Shown here: piece by piece, positions 20,591-32,700 of the stretch | Numbering within the stretch: the stretch's first letter is position 1 | How the letters are laid out: each line of letters starts with the position of its first letter | Origin: Lophius americanus | Lineage: Eukaryota; Chordata; Actinopteri; Lophiiformes; Lophiidae | Assembly: GCA_037951165.1 (NCBI GenBank) | Contig: JBBDHG010000098.1 | Span: 310,001-374,000, forward strand | Reading direction: 5' to 3' | DNA: 64,000 nucleotides | Program-made: the position numbers and the translations under genes | Notes under the pieces: generated by a model | Databases searched by the model: none | What the model saw: the letters and a program-made list of their open reading frames with translations, nothing else | Told to the model about the DNA's origin: nothing

Positions 20591-22235
20591 AGGTATATAA
20601 ACATTATACCCACTAGGGAATGTCACAGATTTACGTAAACCCACTTAAAAATGTGCAGAGATACATAGCAACACATATAAATGTATTAAAAATTCATCCT
20701 GTGCGCATGGCTGTCATTTTTGCCGAGATACCTAAAAAAGCCAAACTTTAGTTACGTAACGACACTGCTCAACATCAAGTTGATACCTTTCCTTCTTTGA
20801 GTACCATAGCCGCTGCTTTTGCTCTGTACGGATGGGGGATGGGGTGAATCATCTTGACCCCAACTCTTTGTTCAACGCGGTGGATCTCTGATGACAGAAA
20901 CACCGGGGGCAGTCAGCTTCATCAACAGGTGTGTGGTGGGACAGGTTACTACAGAAGTTTTACCACTTTTACCAAGTGAACGCCACTTTCACCAATATTT
21001 CGTCAGATAAACAGCGACTGCTGAGTTTCCTTTGACGTTAAATAGAGCTCAACATTCAGGAAGCCGGCCATGGCTAACTTGGATGAATTAACTTTAGCTT
21101 GTTAGCTAACGAGTTAACTTTACTTCCTGCTATGACGCAGACAGAAATGAAAAGACTGAGACAATAAGAGCTTATGGAGAAAAAAGTGACAGTTAACATG
21201 AAGAGAAGGAGAAATGGAAAAAGAGAAAGTGATACAGACAATGAGAGAGGAAGAGCAGGTAGGGTCAACTATGCACTCATAAGAATTACTGTTCCATGAA
21301 GCTAACCTGTCCACTATTTCTCTTTAAATAAACTTAACTCGTAAAGAAAATCTTACAAAAGCTCATAAAAAATAACGGGTCACGAGTCAATATACAATAA
21401 CATTGAATAATAATTACAAAAAAACAACGAAAAATAAGTAACAAATTAAATACATTCTAAATCCAATTTGTCGCATAAGGCTTTAATCTCTTTAGCTTTT
21501 AAATTTGTGCTGAAATTCAGAGTGTGCACATATTGGTTAAAGTAATACAGGAAAACTACAGTTGGATGTAGCTAGTAAAGAGAAAAGGTTGATATATACA
21601 CTTTCCTCTCAGACAACATGTGTGAAGTTTAACCAAATCAAATACTTCATCATAAAGATTTGAGTTGAGCATGTAATTTTCTGTTTAAAAAAAAAAAAAG
21701 ATTAAGGTTATTCCATAAGGTCTGACTCAAAGCATTCCCAAAAGAGGTGAGTAACTGTTTCATGAGACTGGGGACATAAACTTCGCATAGACATAGACAT
21801 TTAATCTTGTGCTTTGTAATTACTGAATGTACAGAATAACATCTGTGGAATATTTTAAGAGACACCGCTTCAAAATTATTGGTCACAAAAAAAAAGATCT
21901 AGGTAACACTCATGCTTTCTTCTGGTCTATAAATATAAGGCTGAAGGTAGCGCCTCACTGGCTGAGTGAGATGATGATTAACTCTCAACAGCAGAAATCA
22001 GTCCAATCTCCCCAACTGTAAATGTCATTGGCTGCTAATGTCTTATTTTACTTGTCTTAAATTGACATGTGGTATGTCAGTTTGTAAGGCATGCAGTTTT
22101 TCAGAATGCTCTCGATGGATTCTGTATACATCATTGAGCGTGGTGGTGCATACGGGGGGGTTTGCTTTGGATGTGTACATGCTGGGAATGGAAAAATCAG
22201 ACTATACCCGCTGGAATTAACTAAACTGCGCCATT
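20591..22235. repeat. 1.6 kb insertion splitting the RTE-like LINE
   Basis: The LINE reading frame breaks off near 20590 and resumes near 22240, so the DNA between is a later insertion or a recombination product. It has a run of A/T-rich sequence, no recognisable transposase, and a T/A microhomopolymer near 21689. I cannot identify terminal repeats by eye. Confidence 0.4.
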
Positions 22236-22239
22236 GGAT

Positions 22240-22475
22240 GATTTGGATATGTTAAAGAGGAGGGGATAGTGGTTATTTTGGTGGAAGGATGCTGGAGATG
22301 GAGCAGGCCGGCAGGAGAAAAAGGGGAAGACCAAAGAGGAGGTTTCTGAATGTGGGGAGCAAGGACATGCAGTTGGTTGCTGTGACATAGGAAGATGCAG
22401 ATGACAGGGGAAGATTGAAACAGATGATCCGCTGTTGCGACCCCATTAGGGAAAAGCCAAAATAAGAAAAGAAGG
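22240..22475 (+). mobile_element. RTE-like LINE relic, 3' segment
   Basis: Reads MLEMEQAGRRKRGRPKRRFL, then DMQLVAVT, EDADDRGRLKQMIRCCDPI and EKPK, the C-terminal end of the same LINE family, followed by an A-rich GAAAAG tail. It belongs with 19830-20590. Confidence 0.75.
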
Positions 22476-22577
22476 AAGTACATTATGAAATATTCTTTGT
22501 TAATAAAGTTTTTTTTAAGATAAAATAACCCAAACAACATTAGAGCCAGTAGCCAATATTTATGTTGCAGTTAATTA

Positions 22578-22650
22578 TGTGCCATGCATTGGTAGTTGTA
22601 CTATTATGTATCCACACGGGGGCGCAATAATACAACATTAACGTCCTGGC
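22578..22650 (+). promoter_or_regulatory. Sequence block shared upstream of both CELSR1 first exons (copy B)
   Basis: Contains TGCATTGGTAGTTGTACTAT and a GGGGGCGC core, paralogous to 9400-9480. The distance to the ATG (about 1.15 kb) is similar to that of copy A. See that entry for alternatives. Confidence 0.4.
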
Positions 22651-23665
22651 TGAACCTGTTTTATTTTTAGTACTGTTCAGCACAATAACATGCTGTATGT
22701 TGTATTTAATCTTACAGACAGCCAGGACATGAACGAGAATAATTCTAATAGTTTAACTTTCTGATACAGTTTGTTTTAACAATATATGTAATTTTGTCAT
22801 TTTCGAAAAGTTTCCATGTCATAAAGACTACTTCAACACTAACAGTACAACACAAAAACATAGTTTTGTGGATATATCATTTTGCAATACTTTTAACAAG
22901 TTCAAAAACAAAATGACATAATGAGAAAAGATGCGTAATAAAGCTTTATTTCATAATTTATTGGATACCATTATAAATTAAATGTATTATTATTATTATT
23001 ATCAATCCGTTTTAAGATTATTTAGAGGAATCCATGCGTGTTTAGCAAGAATCTCAAAACATGTACAAATAGGTAACAATCTGACGTTAAAGAAGACAAT
23101 CATATGTGCTATCAAAAGTAATAATTAACTGATAATCTGTGGTTTATAAAGCTGTAATATTGTTTTGGGGGAAACACATTCAGATGTTATAACGTGATAG
23201 TGTGTACATAGAAGCTTGTAGAAGTTGAATCAATGCGTTGGAAAAACATATTTACTAAGAAATTTGTGCGTTTGGTCAGCCACTTTCACTTCTAATTAAA
23301 TATTCTATCACTACTTAGGATCGCTGCAACAAAATAAAGTTAAGAGGGAGCGAGCTTGTGACACACATTAGGAATTTTACCCCACGCTCAGCCTTTTGTC
23401 ATAACAATGCAACTGCGCGTATTGGTCACCCGGTCACTTCCTAAATCTACATGAGAAAAAAAAAGCCCCCTTCTGTAAAGCGTCCCAGAGGAGGAACGCA
23501 GCAGGTTTATGGTAATCAGGCTGAGGAGGAGAGGAGGAGGAGGAGGAGGTTGAGGAGCTACGGAGCCATTTTGTACTCCGTTTAAACTCAGTGCAGCGTC
23601 TGCGCGCAGTGGATCCACCGACACCATGGGGACTGCGCGTCTTTTTCCGAGCTAAAACTTCACCA
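22651..23665. other. Upstream region of CELSR1 copy B
   Basis: Mostly A/T-rich. A short segment at about 22970-23003 (ATAAATTAAATGTATTATTA) is the reverse-oriented start of the (AAT)n repeat family found at 8552. From about 23340 the G+C content and CpG content rise, and a GGA/GAG polypurine run lies at 23521-23552. This is consistent with a TATA-less promoter close to the gene. Confidence 0.4.
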
Positions 23666-23669
23666 TGAG

Positions 23670-23765
23670 AGATAAAAGTAAAACGCCGTGTTGGGAGAGG
23701 GAGATTTAACTCTTTTTGCGAATGTGTTTCGCTGAAGTTGAGTGGAAGTTGGCAGGTTTGGAAGC
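23670..23765 (+). promoter_or_regulatory. celsr1: 5'UTR / proximal promoter of CELSR1
   Basis: The last about 85 bp before the ATG (from AACGCCGTGTTGGGAGA) are nearly identical to copy A, while the bases upstream are not. No TATA box is evident. Confidence 0.4.
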
Positions 23766-26700
23766 ATGGATCTGCTGGTGTGTTGGATGTGTGTCCTGTT
23801 CAGCGTGCCGCTGACGGGATGTTTGGAGATGCACCTTTCGGAGACTTTACAGCCCGGGACTCTTGTAGCGAACATGTCGCTCGGTCCAGGATGGACTTAC
23901 ACAATGGACAGGACTTTTTCTAGTAAATCCATTCAGAGTTTGTTGCGGGTTGATGGGAACGATGGAGCGATCCGTCTGTCCCGCAAAGTTGAGTGTGCGC
24001 ACACATTAAGGAATCCAGCCTCTGTGTATTTCAGAACAGGTTCTTCTACATCTGGAGACATAATTCTGACCCATTTTGATGTGTTTGTTCACGGCCAGGA
24101 CTGTTTTATTAAATACAAGAGAAGGAAAGAGTCAGGTAAGCCGGACATTCATATCAGACAGCTCAGAGAAATGAAGTTAACTTCCTGCTTACCTGCAGGG
24201 AACTTGCTGTTTAATTTAACAGAACTGTTGCCTGGTTTTACGCGGAGCTCCACCTTTCTGAACAGCGTGTGTGCTGGAAAAGAGCTCAGTGCGCTGATCA
24301 TGCATGGAGGTTTATTCCCAGTCAGTGACTTTTGTCTTGAGCACAGAAGACAGAGGGAGCTGGGTTTACACTGTGCGCTGCAGAGCTCTGCAGGAGAGAG
24401 ACTCTCTGTGCAGCTGAGTCTGACTCTCCTAAAAGTCCCTCAACAAGTAGGATCCCTCTCTGAAACCACCCACAGAAAGTCTGACATATTGTTCCTCAGG
24501 GCGAAGCGACAAGTAAACTCATATCCCCAGTTCCAGCTCCCCAACTATCAGGTGTCTGTGCCCGAGAATGAGCCTGCGGGCACACGAGTCATCACCCTGA
24601 AAGCTATTGACGCGGATGATGGAGAGGCAGGGAGGCTGGAGTACAGCATGGAAGCCTTGTTTGACCGCAGGTCCAATGACCTTTTCAGCATTGACTCCCA
24701 GACAGGAAGCATCACAACCATCCAGTCACTAGATAGAGAGGTCAAAGACACCCATGTTTTCAAAGTCACTGTAACTGAAAATGGCTCCCCGAAGAAATCT
24801 GCCTTCTCATACCTCATCGTGACTGTGAGCGACACCAACGATCACAGTCCTGTGTTTGAGCAAAATGAATACCGGGTCAGCATCCGGGAGAACGTAGAAG
24901 TGGGGTTTGAAGTTATGACAATCCGAGCCACTGATGGGGACGCTCCCTCCAATGCCAACATGATTTATAAAATAGTGAATGGCGAAGGAGTTAACTCTGT
25001 TTTTGAAATAGACCCCCGGAATGGGTTGGTGAGAATCAGAGAGAGGCCTGATAGGGAGACATGGTCCAAGTACCAGCTGATTGTTGAGGCAAATGATCAG
25101 GGCAAAGACCCTGGCCCCCGTAGTGCCACCGCCACTGTTAACATCTCTGTGGAGGATGAGAATGATAACTACCCACAGTTTAGTGAGAAAAGATATGTGG
25201 TTCAGGTCCCAGAGAACGTGGCAGTCAACACCAAAGTCATTCAGGTGGAAGCTACGGATAAAGATCAAGGGAACAACGCTAAAGTTCATTATAGCATCAT
25301 CAGTGGCAATGTTAAGGGACAGTTCTACATTCACTCCCCCACCGGCGTGATTGATGTCATCAATCCTCTGGACTATGAGATGATTCGGGAATATAATTTG
25401 CGGATTAAGGCTCAGGATGGAGGAAGACCTCCCCTGATAAATGGCACGGGGATGGTGGTGGTACAAGTGGTTGACGTGAACGACAATGCCCCAATGTTTG
25501 TCAGCACGCCTTTCCAGGCAACTGTGTTGGAAAATGTGGCCATTGGTTACTCTGTCATCCACATTCAAGCTATTGATGGAGATTCGGGCGACAATGCCCG
25601 CTTGGAATACCGGTTGACTGACACTACGCCTGGTTTTCCCTTGACCATCAACAACAGCACAGGCTGGATTACAGTGAGTGAAGAGCTTGACAGAGAGACC
25701 ACTGATTTCTTCACCTTCGGGGTGGAGGCGAGGGATAATGGTATACCTGTTATGTCCTCCTCAGCCAGTGTGAGCATCACAGTGCTTGATGTGAATGACA
25801 ATATACCCACGTTTACGGAGAAGATCTACTCACTAAAGATCAATGAAGATGCTGTTGTGGGTACCAGTGTGCTGACAGTGACGGCCGTGGATAGGGATGT
25901 TAACAGTGTGGTGACGTATCAGATTTCCAGTGGCAACACCAGGAACCGGTTTGCCATCACTAGCCAGAGTGGCGGTGGTCTCATCACCTTAGCACTCCCC
26001 TTGGATTACAAGCAGGAACGGCAGTATGTCCTGACAATCACAGCCAGTGATGGAACACGCTACGACAACGCTCAGGTGTTCATCAATGTGACAGACGCCA
26101 ATACACACCGGCCCGTTTTCCAAAGTGCCAACTACCAGGTGATGCTAAGTGAAGAAAAACCAGTGGGCTCTACTGTGGTCGTGATCAGTGCAACGGATGA
26201 GGACACAGGGGAAAATGCTCGAATTACTTATGTGATGGAGGACAATGTCCCTCAGTTTAAAATTGACCCTGATACAGGTGCAATCACAACACAAATAGAG
26301 ATTGACTATGAAGACCAGGCCTCTTACACCTTAGCCATCATAGCTAGAGACAATGGCATCCCTCAGAAATCTGATACCACATATGTAGAGATTATCATCC
26401 TTGATGCCAATGATAACGCTCCTCAGTTTCTGAGGGATATGTACCAGGGGACTGTTTTTGAAGACGCACCTGTCTACACCAGCGTTCTCCAGATCTCTGC
26501 CTCAGATAGAGATTCGGGTTCAAATGGCAGGTTGAGCTACACTTTTCAGGGCGGTGATGACGGTGAGGGGGATTTTACCATAGAGACTTACTCTGGCATT
26601 ATTAGGACTGCTCGCAAACTGGACAGAGAGAATGTCCCCGTTTATAATCTGAAAGCCTTTGCTGTTGATAAGGGGGTCCCACCTCTGAAAGCAGCTGTTC

Positions 26701-29700
26701 CTATTCATGTGGTTGTTCAAGACATTAATGATAACGCTCCAGTGTTTGAGAAGGATGAGTTGTTCATTGATGTGGAGGAGAACAGTCCAGTGGGGTCTGT
26801 GGTGGCCAGAATATCTGCCACTGACCCTGATGAGGGCACCAATGCTCAGATCATGTACCAGATTGTAGAAGGGAACATACCTGAGGTTTTTCAGCTGGAT
26901 ATTTTCAATGGTGACCTCACTGCCCTCACAGACCTGGACTATGAAACTAAAACAGAGTATTTAATTGTTGTCCAGGCTACCTCAGCCCCACTAGTGAGTC
27001 GGGCCACAGTGCACATCCGCCTTGTAGACATGAATGACAACAGGCCCGTGCTGGAGGATTTTGAAATTATTTTCAACAACTATGTCACCAACAAATCCAA
27101 CAGTTTTCCTTCAGGAATAATAGGAAAGGTACCAGCTCATGACCCGGATGTGTCGGATAAGCTTCGGTACAAGTTTGAATCTGGGAATGAACTCAGTCTG
27201 CTGCTGTTGAACGAGGATACCGGGGATCTGAGGCTGAGCAAGGACCTGGACAACGACAGACCTTTGGAAGCACCCATGATCATTTCTGTCACAGGTAATT
27301 CATATTTTATTAATCTTCGTTTACTTTGATTTACAAGCTCTTGCCATCATGGTAAAATTAATGCCAGCTAGATCTGGCAACACATGCACACAAGTAAATA
27401 AATTGTGCTAAAAACATAAATTTTGAGTCGCCATGTGATGTATCCAATCATCACATGAGTTAAGTCGGTTGAAAAAAATGATGGGGCAGGTTGCAACTGT
27501 TGTGTTGACTGTATGTTCAGTAAGTGTTTGCTGCAGGCTCTCTACAGGATCCGGTTGTGCTGCTTTTGTGCAATTTGGGTGATAAATGTATCATGTGCAA
27601 GCGCTTGGTTTGGGTAATAAAAAGGTGCTGTTAGAGGGGCACCCCTCTAGCCAAGCATCTTTGTTGTGGCATATTTGTGGGTTTTTATCCGAAGTAGAAA
27701 CATAAGCATGCCTATAGTGCACACACACACACACACATGATTTATCTCCATATAAAATATCAGTGTAGACTGTACACTTTGAAGTGTAGATGTTAAAGGT
27801 TTTCTGGCCCTCTGCAGGTGTGCTGTTCATAAAGCTTATGAACATTATGTGTCAAGATGTCTACAAGGACTTCCCTGAGCTGCTTCACTTACTTTTTAGA
27901 CTATTTACAAATTAACATTCAGGAATACCTGGATTTTGAATAAAAGAGCAGTTTTACATTCAGAATTTAGTTTCAGAAGGTAAAGTGAGCTTTCTGGAAT
28001 ACAAGTTTGGATCTTAATACTTTGGCTGGCTGTAAGACAAGGTCAAGTGCTTCGAGAGTTTGTGTAAGTTGGCTTTTTGTTTCACTTCAGAAGCACTTTG
28101 TTCATTCACGTTAAAGATTAGAGGAAGGTAAACACTTGGATATTGACACCTTAAAAGAAAGGGAAATGACATGAGTTAAACGCCCTTAGATTGAAAGCAG
28201 TGTTGCATTATTCAGACAGTCTATTGGGATAAATGTAATACATGGATAAAACAAGAATCATCACTTATTGACAGCCGGTTGAGCACAACCTTATGTCTTT
28301 CTTTATTTTACTTGTCTTTTTTTTCCTTCATCTTCCTTTATCGCTGTTGATTAATCTCCAAAAGTACATTAAGCCCTGAAATGGGCAGACATTCCAGCAA
28401 CATAGGGGATATAAATGAGATAGTATGAGCCAGGCTGCATTAGAACAGAAGTACACATCACCAGTCCATCAATCTGCTCATGTTGTGGCCAACTGTCCTT
28501 GATTTGGATAAAAGACAGATTGTCCTCTTCTCAGTGTTTTATTGCTGTTATAGAGGACCAGCAGAGCATCTGAGGAGGCAACAATGACAACAACAGTTTC
28601 AGGCCTTACAACCCTCAGTTTTTACTGCTGCATTCATGTTTGTCAATAATAGAGGACAGCCCATACGGTATCCCTAAAAAGAAAGACCTCAGGATGGTCC
28701 CAAGGGAATTAGACCCCTTTTATTAGTTAGAGCCATATGTACACACTCAAAAATATTTTTACTCATGTGTTCATGCACAATTAACAGTTGCACATTCTGT
28801 TCAAAACCACTGTTTCGGTGAGGCTCAGTGGTGTCAAGTGTTAGGTAATCATTATTGTTGACCTTTCAACCCCGGGCTTTTGGAAAAGGAATGCTCTAGG
28901 GAATTTTTGAACTAACAGAACCTTAACAAGCATGAAGAGACTAGACTCTAATTGTGTCTCTGTTTCTCTAAAAGTAAGCTTCTCACCCCTTTCACTACAT
29001 GTTTATTGTTTTTACTTTTTCTCTATGGCTAGGTTATTCTCTTGGCTCTGAGGATCCAAAGCCTGACCAAGAATCGATTGAACAAGTGGCTTTTGATGTA
29101 TCACAGTGGGCATTGATTTGTCTTGGTTGTAAAGTATCCGTTGCAAAATACAAATGAAGCGGTTGCCATCTGTCACCAAAAGTTACACGTTTCTCCTATC
29201 CTCCTCGTCAAAGCATTTCTGTCAATGTGGAATGGTGCTTATGTGTGGCAAAAGTTAAGTTGCTTGTGAATGTTTCTTTAGCGCTCTGCTGAAACAGAAG
29301 AATGCTCTGATAACTTTACTGAGATACACTTATTAAGCGCAATCCATTAGACACAACACTGTTCCGTCATTCTCCGCTTTCCTCTTGTGGGTGTGTGAGA
29401 GGGTGGCACTGTGCTAGGTGTTGTTATTGTACTACCTCTTATCCTAGCTTGTCAAATTTCATTTAAAGCCTTTGGTATTTTCCATACTTTTTTACACCAG
29501 AACAATTGCATCTTCAAACAGTTATCACACAGTGTGTGGGGGGACGGACACAAACCTATATGTGTTATATAGCATAGCAGATTGTGACTTATTAGGAATG
29601 ATTAATTAGGAATGATTGAATACTAAATCGTCTTTTTCCACCCTGGTTCAGATCTTCTCTTTACCCTTGGAGAGTAAGACAACATGCAGCTACACGTACC

Positions 29701-32700
29701 CATAAACCCACCCACCTCCCTGTTCTCCGACTCTTTTCCCCCATGGGGCTTTTCCCGAGCATCCGTGTCTTTGATTTGTATCCTGATCCTGTTGGAATAG
29801 TCGCATAACTCAGCTTTTTAACATTTCTGCTCTCCGTCTGCCCACCTCCTTTAACAGACACTCTCTCATCAGTCTATCTACTAGGAGCTTAAAATACTAA
29901 TATAAGGAATGCTGAACTGACAGATAAATTAAAAACATTGTTTTGGAAATTATTTCTCTGTTCTACAGCCCTCTTCTGGTTCTTTGCATTCTCTTGTTTT
30001 CAAATATTTTTTTGCCACCAAATATAGTCAGACACCTCACAGAGGATGCAAAAAGGCATATAGGGAAACATAGATTACTCCCTGTGTGAATCAACCGACA
30101 AACCTCTTCCTGTTTCTCTGTGTTTTACCAGGTACCTGCTGTCATGTATCTGGTGTACTGATAGTAGTAATTTGACTCCACACTTGAGCAAATGTGTTGT
30201 AGCAATGCACAGACAGAGATGACTCGTGACCTCTCACCTCTGAGATCACAGCAGTACACAGGATTTTTAAACACACACTCTGTGGTGAGAAATGACCCTC
30301 TGCTCTTCTACACGAGACTTTTGACCTCCTAACCTGATGGATGAGGCAGGCAGAAGTAGCCGTAGGGAATTGTTAGGTAGAATAGAGGTGTGGTTTGAGA
30401 TCCCCCACAATAACATTTTTCTATATTATCCCATGCTTTATTCCCTTTTTAAACTATTTTCGCATAACCTGGATATGTCAAATGTAAGTTGTAAAGTTGG
30501 ATGGAGCCGATGCTCTTAATTTCTGTCTGCCTGAGCTCCGTTTTTCCTGCAGTTAAAGTGTGCAATACTCCCAGACTGGGTTCTCTCTGTAACTGATATT
30601 AGGTAGCAGATCCCATTCGCTCTTAAGGTATCACACACTCCTGGCTTAAAACTTCCTCTGGCCAAATTCCCACCCCCACCCTCTATCACATTGTTATTTC
30701 CTCTCAACTTTAGTCTCATTGTCTTCCCTCATGTCTTCATGTTGTTGTAGGAATGCACTTATTGATCCTGTGCCTAAAATCTGTTGCTTCTTCTTTTAAC
30801 ATGGTTGGTAGAGCTAAATCTGCCTCATGTGATCACAGGAACCAATTAGTGTCTTACTGTCTTTCTCTACCTGTCTGCTTGCAAGTCTGCTGTTGTGTCC
30901 ATCTCCTACCAGTATGCCCAGTATAATAACAACTGAGGAAAACGGATATTTTGGTTTACATTTTAAGCCTTTTCAGTTTCACATATACTGTATTCATCGC
31001 TAAATTTTAGCATGCTAAAGGTTTAAGTAAGATCGTTTATATGAAACACGCCTGCCAAAAATGGGGGGATATCTCCACATTTACGGTCTCAAATTGAACA
31101 AAACATATTTTCAAACTTAAACATTAAAGATTGGTTAACAACGTGTTTCCTTCATCCCGAGTAAGTCAACCCCCCCCCCATTTGACTTTGGTTAAATAGG
31201 CTATTTATTTAAATGTTTTCTTTTTAATCATATATACTTGTGATTACACCAAGAAGTTTGCACATAGTGGTTTATCTCGGGAACGGACCAGATTCCCAGA
31301 TGCTTTTCCATTTTTGTGTTTGACTTCCCACCCGACCCTATCTGCTCTGTACAGCTTCACCCAGCTTCACCCCATAAATAGACTAGACTCTGACACTACC
31401 AGACACACACAGTGCTACTGGTTAAATTGCCAGCATTGTCACAAATTCTTGTTCTCTGTCATTATGGTCTCAAACATAAGGCAAAGTGTTTCCTATGCAT
31501 TACTTTAAGCTGTTTTTGTCATTTACACTACTCCAAAATAATTTACTTCCTTCTGCAGTTCATTTAATTTAAAATGGAACAAAATGGTTGGCCTTTTATT
31601 AGTTTAAATTATGAATTGGCATGGCTTTGAAATCAATGCTATCATGTGTTTGCACAAAGTTAAGTACAAAGCATACGCTCCCAGCAAATGTCTGCTCGAA
31701 AATTCATATTTGCTTTGAGAACTTCCTTGAATGACAAGAAATGATTCTCGTTTTTCCTGAAGCAGGGCAGAGAAGAAGACCTATGCACGTGTAATAACAG
31801 TTTTGAGTTCTCCTTGTCTTTGCAAATTCAATGAGGCAGGAAGACTTTGCAATTATCTACTAATCTTGTAATTCCAAAGTGGGCTGTGATGTACGACACT
31901 GTGTGTTTTAGGGAGCCCTCCGGCTGTAGCCCAGAGTTTGATGTTTAAAATACCAGAGAATAAGGTCAATGTTTGACTCCATTAATGTCTGAATACTCAG
32001 TTACAGGTCAGACTGAGAATCGATGTAAGCGACATTGGTAGACAGAGGAGAAATATCTCTCTTATTTACCAAGAGTGAAAGATACAAAATGTAATTTTTC
32101 TGAATCTTTATTCCTTGCGAAAATTATAGATTATACATCCATCTAGTTTAGGTCTCCAAATATGTTTTCCTCCCTCCCTCTGAATTCATGTGCCTAGTTC
32201 TCAAGATTGGTGTTTTGTTTCTGCCAGGAAATCTCTCTAAGAAAATGAGCTAGAAACGTAGGTGTCCTCCCTTCATGTAAGTGTGTTTGCTGTGGGGATT
32301 CCAAAGAGGGGTTGTTTATTTGCAAACACCTCTGCTTTGGGGCCGGGTTAATGGGGGAGGTTATTTGGAGGGGGGTATACCCTTGTTTGTTGTTAAGAAG
32401 TGAAATCCCTTTTTATTTTTATGATACAGCAGATTTTTTTTTTCAGCAGATCGTGCATTTTTCATTCTATTTGTTCATGTGTCTGTTTGTTTGTGTGCTG
32501 TTTAATGCTTTCTCCAGATTTGCCACTAAAATGACACACACTCCTTTGCACCCCTCTTTCTCTAAAGTTGGGTCATCTATTGTTTACTTGGTGCAGGACA
32601 GTGATTTCACCACTCAAACTCCAACAGATTTAGAGGGCTGGTGATGGAGGGATTGTATTTGATTGGAACTACACACACATCTGTCTTTCTCTTTCCTTCT

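Noticed and set aside
23742..23765. Upstream in-frame extension of the CELSR1 frame (eight codons from a GTG)
   Set aside because: There is no ATG there. The ATG at 23766 directly starts a signal peptide; the same holds for 10563.
24807..25568. 253-codon open frame on the minus strand inside the cadherin exon
   Set aside because: It mirrors the highly constrained cadherin-repeat codons of the plus strand and shows no family resemblance. Other antisense frames across both first exons have the same cause.
10563..27294. The two CELSR1 first exons as a false duplication from assembling two haplotypes
   Set aside because: The sequence between and around them is different, copy A has its own colinear exon relics, and diverged islands occur within the exons. 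Haplotype duplication would not give this pattern. Long-read confirmation would still be useful.
27824..27844. Small perfect palindrome (9 bp arms) and a similar 8 bp one near 27630
   Set aside because: Arms this short in A/T-rich intron sequence are expected by chance.
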